A stretch of DNA of 5,781 nt from Clostridia bacterium (GTDB lineage: Bacteria; Bacillota; Clostridia; Monoglobales; Monoglobaceae). Position 1 is the first letter of the stretch. Every line of letters starts with the position of its first letter. Of the stretch, positions 4,870 to 5,781 are shown piece after piece. The position numbers were made by a program, and so were the translations under genes. The stretch is taken from positions 1-5,781 of the forward strand of contig CAAGHZ010000043.1 in the NCBI GenBank assembly GCA_900769795.1, in the 5' to 3' direction. Under the pieces are notes generated by a model. That model was not told where the DNA came from. It saw nothing but the letters and a program-made list of their open reading frames with translations, and ran no database searches.

Positions 4870-5556
4870 ATGATTAGATTTGAAAACGTAACTAAAATAT
4901 TTAAAGATACAGGTGATACAGCTCTTAGCAATGTAAGTTTTAAGATATCAAAGGGAGATTTCGTTTTTCTTATTGGTTCGACGGGCGCAGGTAAGACGAC
5001 CATCGCAAGACTTATTCTGAGAGATGAGGCTGCCGATAGCGGTAGGATTTGTGTATATGATACAGATATCGCACAGTTAAACCGCCGCGAGGTTCCCCAT
5101 TACAGACGCAAGATAGGTATGGTTTTTCAGGATTACAAACTCTTGCCGAGTAAGACGGTATATGAAAACATAGCCTTTGCTATGGAGGCGCAGGGAGTGG
5201 AGCCAAGAAGTATAGCGCATATGATACCACAGATTTTGTCGTTGGTGGGGCTTGAAAACAAGAGTAACTCAATGCCGTATCAGTTATCAGGCGGAGAGCA
5301 GCAAAGAGCGGCCTTGGCACGTGCTATGGCGAATAACCCGCCAATACTTATAGCGGACGAGCCAACGGGTAACCTTGACCCCGATACTACAAATGAAATA
5401 ATGAAGATATTTGAAAAGTTTAATCGTCTTGGGACAACGATAATAATCTCGACCCACGACAGTGAGATGGTTGACAGAATGAAGAAAAGGGTAATTGAAC
5501 TGAATAACGGCACAGTTATAAGAGATGAAAGAGGGGGAGGTTACAGAAGTGTTTAG
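4870..5556 (+). CDS. ftsE: Cell-division ABC transporter ATP-binding protein FtsE
   Basis: FtsE is the cytoplasmic ATPase of the FtsEX complex. It uses ATP binding and hydrolysis to drive FtsX, which activates peptidoglycan hydrolases at the division site or side wall. The 228-aa length is typical. ABC motifs occur in order: Walker A GSTGAGKTT (36-44, Lys42), Q-loop MVFQDYKLLP (84-93, Gln87), signature LSGGEQQR (139-146), Walker B ILIADEPTGNLD (159-170, Glu164), and H-loop ISTHD (193-197, His196). The opening MIRFENVTKIF is the usual FtsE start. It is supported by GAGGTG (4859-4864) five bases before the ATG. The frame stays open upstream to an ATG at 4783, but that extension spans the stem-loop and lacks a good RBS. 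FtsE versus other small ABC ATPases is decided by length, this N-terminus and the following ftsX. Confidence 0.96.
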   Translation: MIRFENVTKIFKDTGDTALSNVSFKISKGDFVFLIGSTGAGKTTIARLILRDEAADSGRICVYDTDIAQLNRREVPHYRRKIGMVFQDYKLLPSKTVYENIAFAMEAQGVEPRSIAHMIPQILSLVGLENKSNSMPYQLSGGEQQRAALARAMANNPPILIADEPTGNLDPDTTNEIMKIFEKFNRLGTTIIISTHDSEMVDRMKKRVIELNNGTVIRDERGGGYRSV

Positions 5557-5781
5557 AAAAACCGCTTACTTTTTCAAACAGAGTATTAAAAGTATCAGAA
5601 GACGTCTGTATGCATGTGTTGCATCGGTGTGTATTGTTGCGGCAGTTTTTATGTTGATGGGTGTGTTTGTATCTGCGGGGATTAATGTTTATGCACTTAC
5701 AGAGAAACTTGGCGACAGTTGCATAATAAATGTATACATAGAAGATTATGCGCAGGAGGATATAATATCTGATATAAAAAA
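5549..5781 (+). CDS. ftsX: Cell-division protein FtsX, N-terminal part, cut by the window edge
   Basis: The frame opens with GTG at 5549 and runs to the window end (77 full codons). The GTG overlaps the last 8 bases of ftsE in another frame. It is preceded by GGGGGAGG (5533-5540), eight bases upstream and inside ftsE, which implies translational coupling. The product starts (V/M)FRKTAYFFKQSIKSIRRR, a basic cytoplasmic N-terminus typical of FtsX. One membrane segment follows at about 20-45 (LYACVASVCIVAAVFMLMGV and onwards). The start of the extracellular domain comes next, with SCIINVYIEDYAQED (57-71) matching the usual beta-strand after the first FtsX helix. FtsX forms the membrane part of the FtsEX complex and signals to cell-wall hydrolases. 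The remaining extracellular loop and three further helices lie outside the window. Confidence 0.93.
   Translation, partial: MFRKTAYFFKQSIKSIRRRLYACVASVCIVAAVFMLMGVFVSAGINVYALTEKLGDSCIINVYIEDYAQEDIISDIK

Noticed and set aside
4749..5513. Minus-strand frames opposite the regulator end and ftsE
   Set aside because: They are antisense shadows of conserved ABC motifs, without RBS or promoter.

Overview
The window looks like chromosomal backbone of an anaerobic, moderately AT-rich Firmicute, most likely class Clostridia. The evidence is an acetate kinase of the fermentative type, a clear sporulation/transition-phase sigma factor SigH, a cofactor-independent phosphoglycerate-mutase-like enzyme, a CdaR/PucR-type regulator, an FtsE-FtsX pair, and strong GGAGG ribosome binding sites. 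No mobile element, CRISPR array, tRNA, rRNA or prophage gene is visible. The taxonomic call is inference from gene content, not a database match.

Layout. (1) Positions 1-1110 hold the 3' part of ackA (+), about 29 codons short at the 5' edge. (2) A 93-nt gap carries a long imperfect hairpin and then a strong RBS for sigH (1204-1824, +). (3) A bidirectional terminator (1824-1858) separates sigH from a convergent small gene of unknown function (1860-2192, -), which has its own promoter and a predicted hairpin at the very 5' end of its mRNA. (4) Upstream of it on the same strand is an apgM/proposed-homoserine-kinase-type gene (2301-3503, -). Its weak AT-rich terminator hairpin overlaps the promoter of the small gene. 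(5) A 185-nt divergent region (3504-3688) carries a perfect-hexamer promoter for the minus-strand gene, a 12-bp palindrome over its -10, an 11-bp inverted repeat, and a probable promoter for the plus-strand regulator. (6) The CdaR/PucR-like regulator (3689-4774, +) is followed by a strong stem-loop that may act as a terminator or attenuator. (7) Next come ftsE (4870-5556, +) and the 5' end of ftsX (5549 to the edge, +), which overlap by 8 nt.

How the genes may work together. AckA makes ATP and acetate from acetyl phosphate, and the minus-strand mutase-like enzyme works in glycolysis or possibly threonine synthesis. SigH directs entry into stationary phase and sporulation in relatives. FtsEX is the membrane ABC complex that controls cell-wall hydrolysis at division. 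The regulator sits between the metabolic gene and ftsEX and could control either side. No wholly new multi-gene system is evident. The points most worth following are the structured intergenic regions and the small unknown gene.
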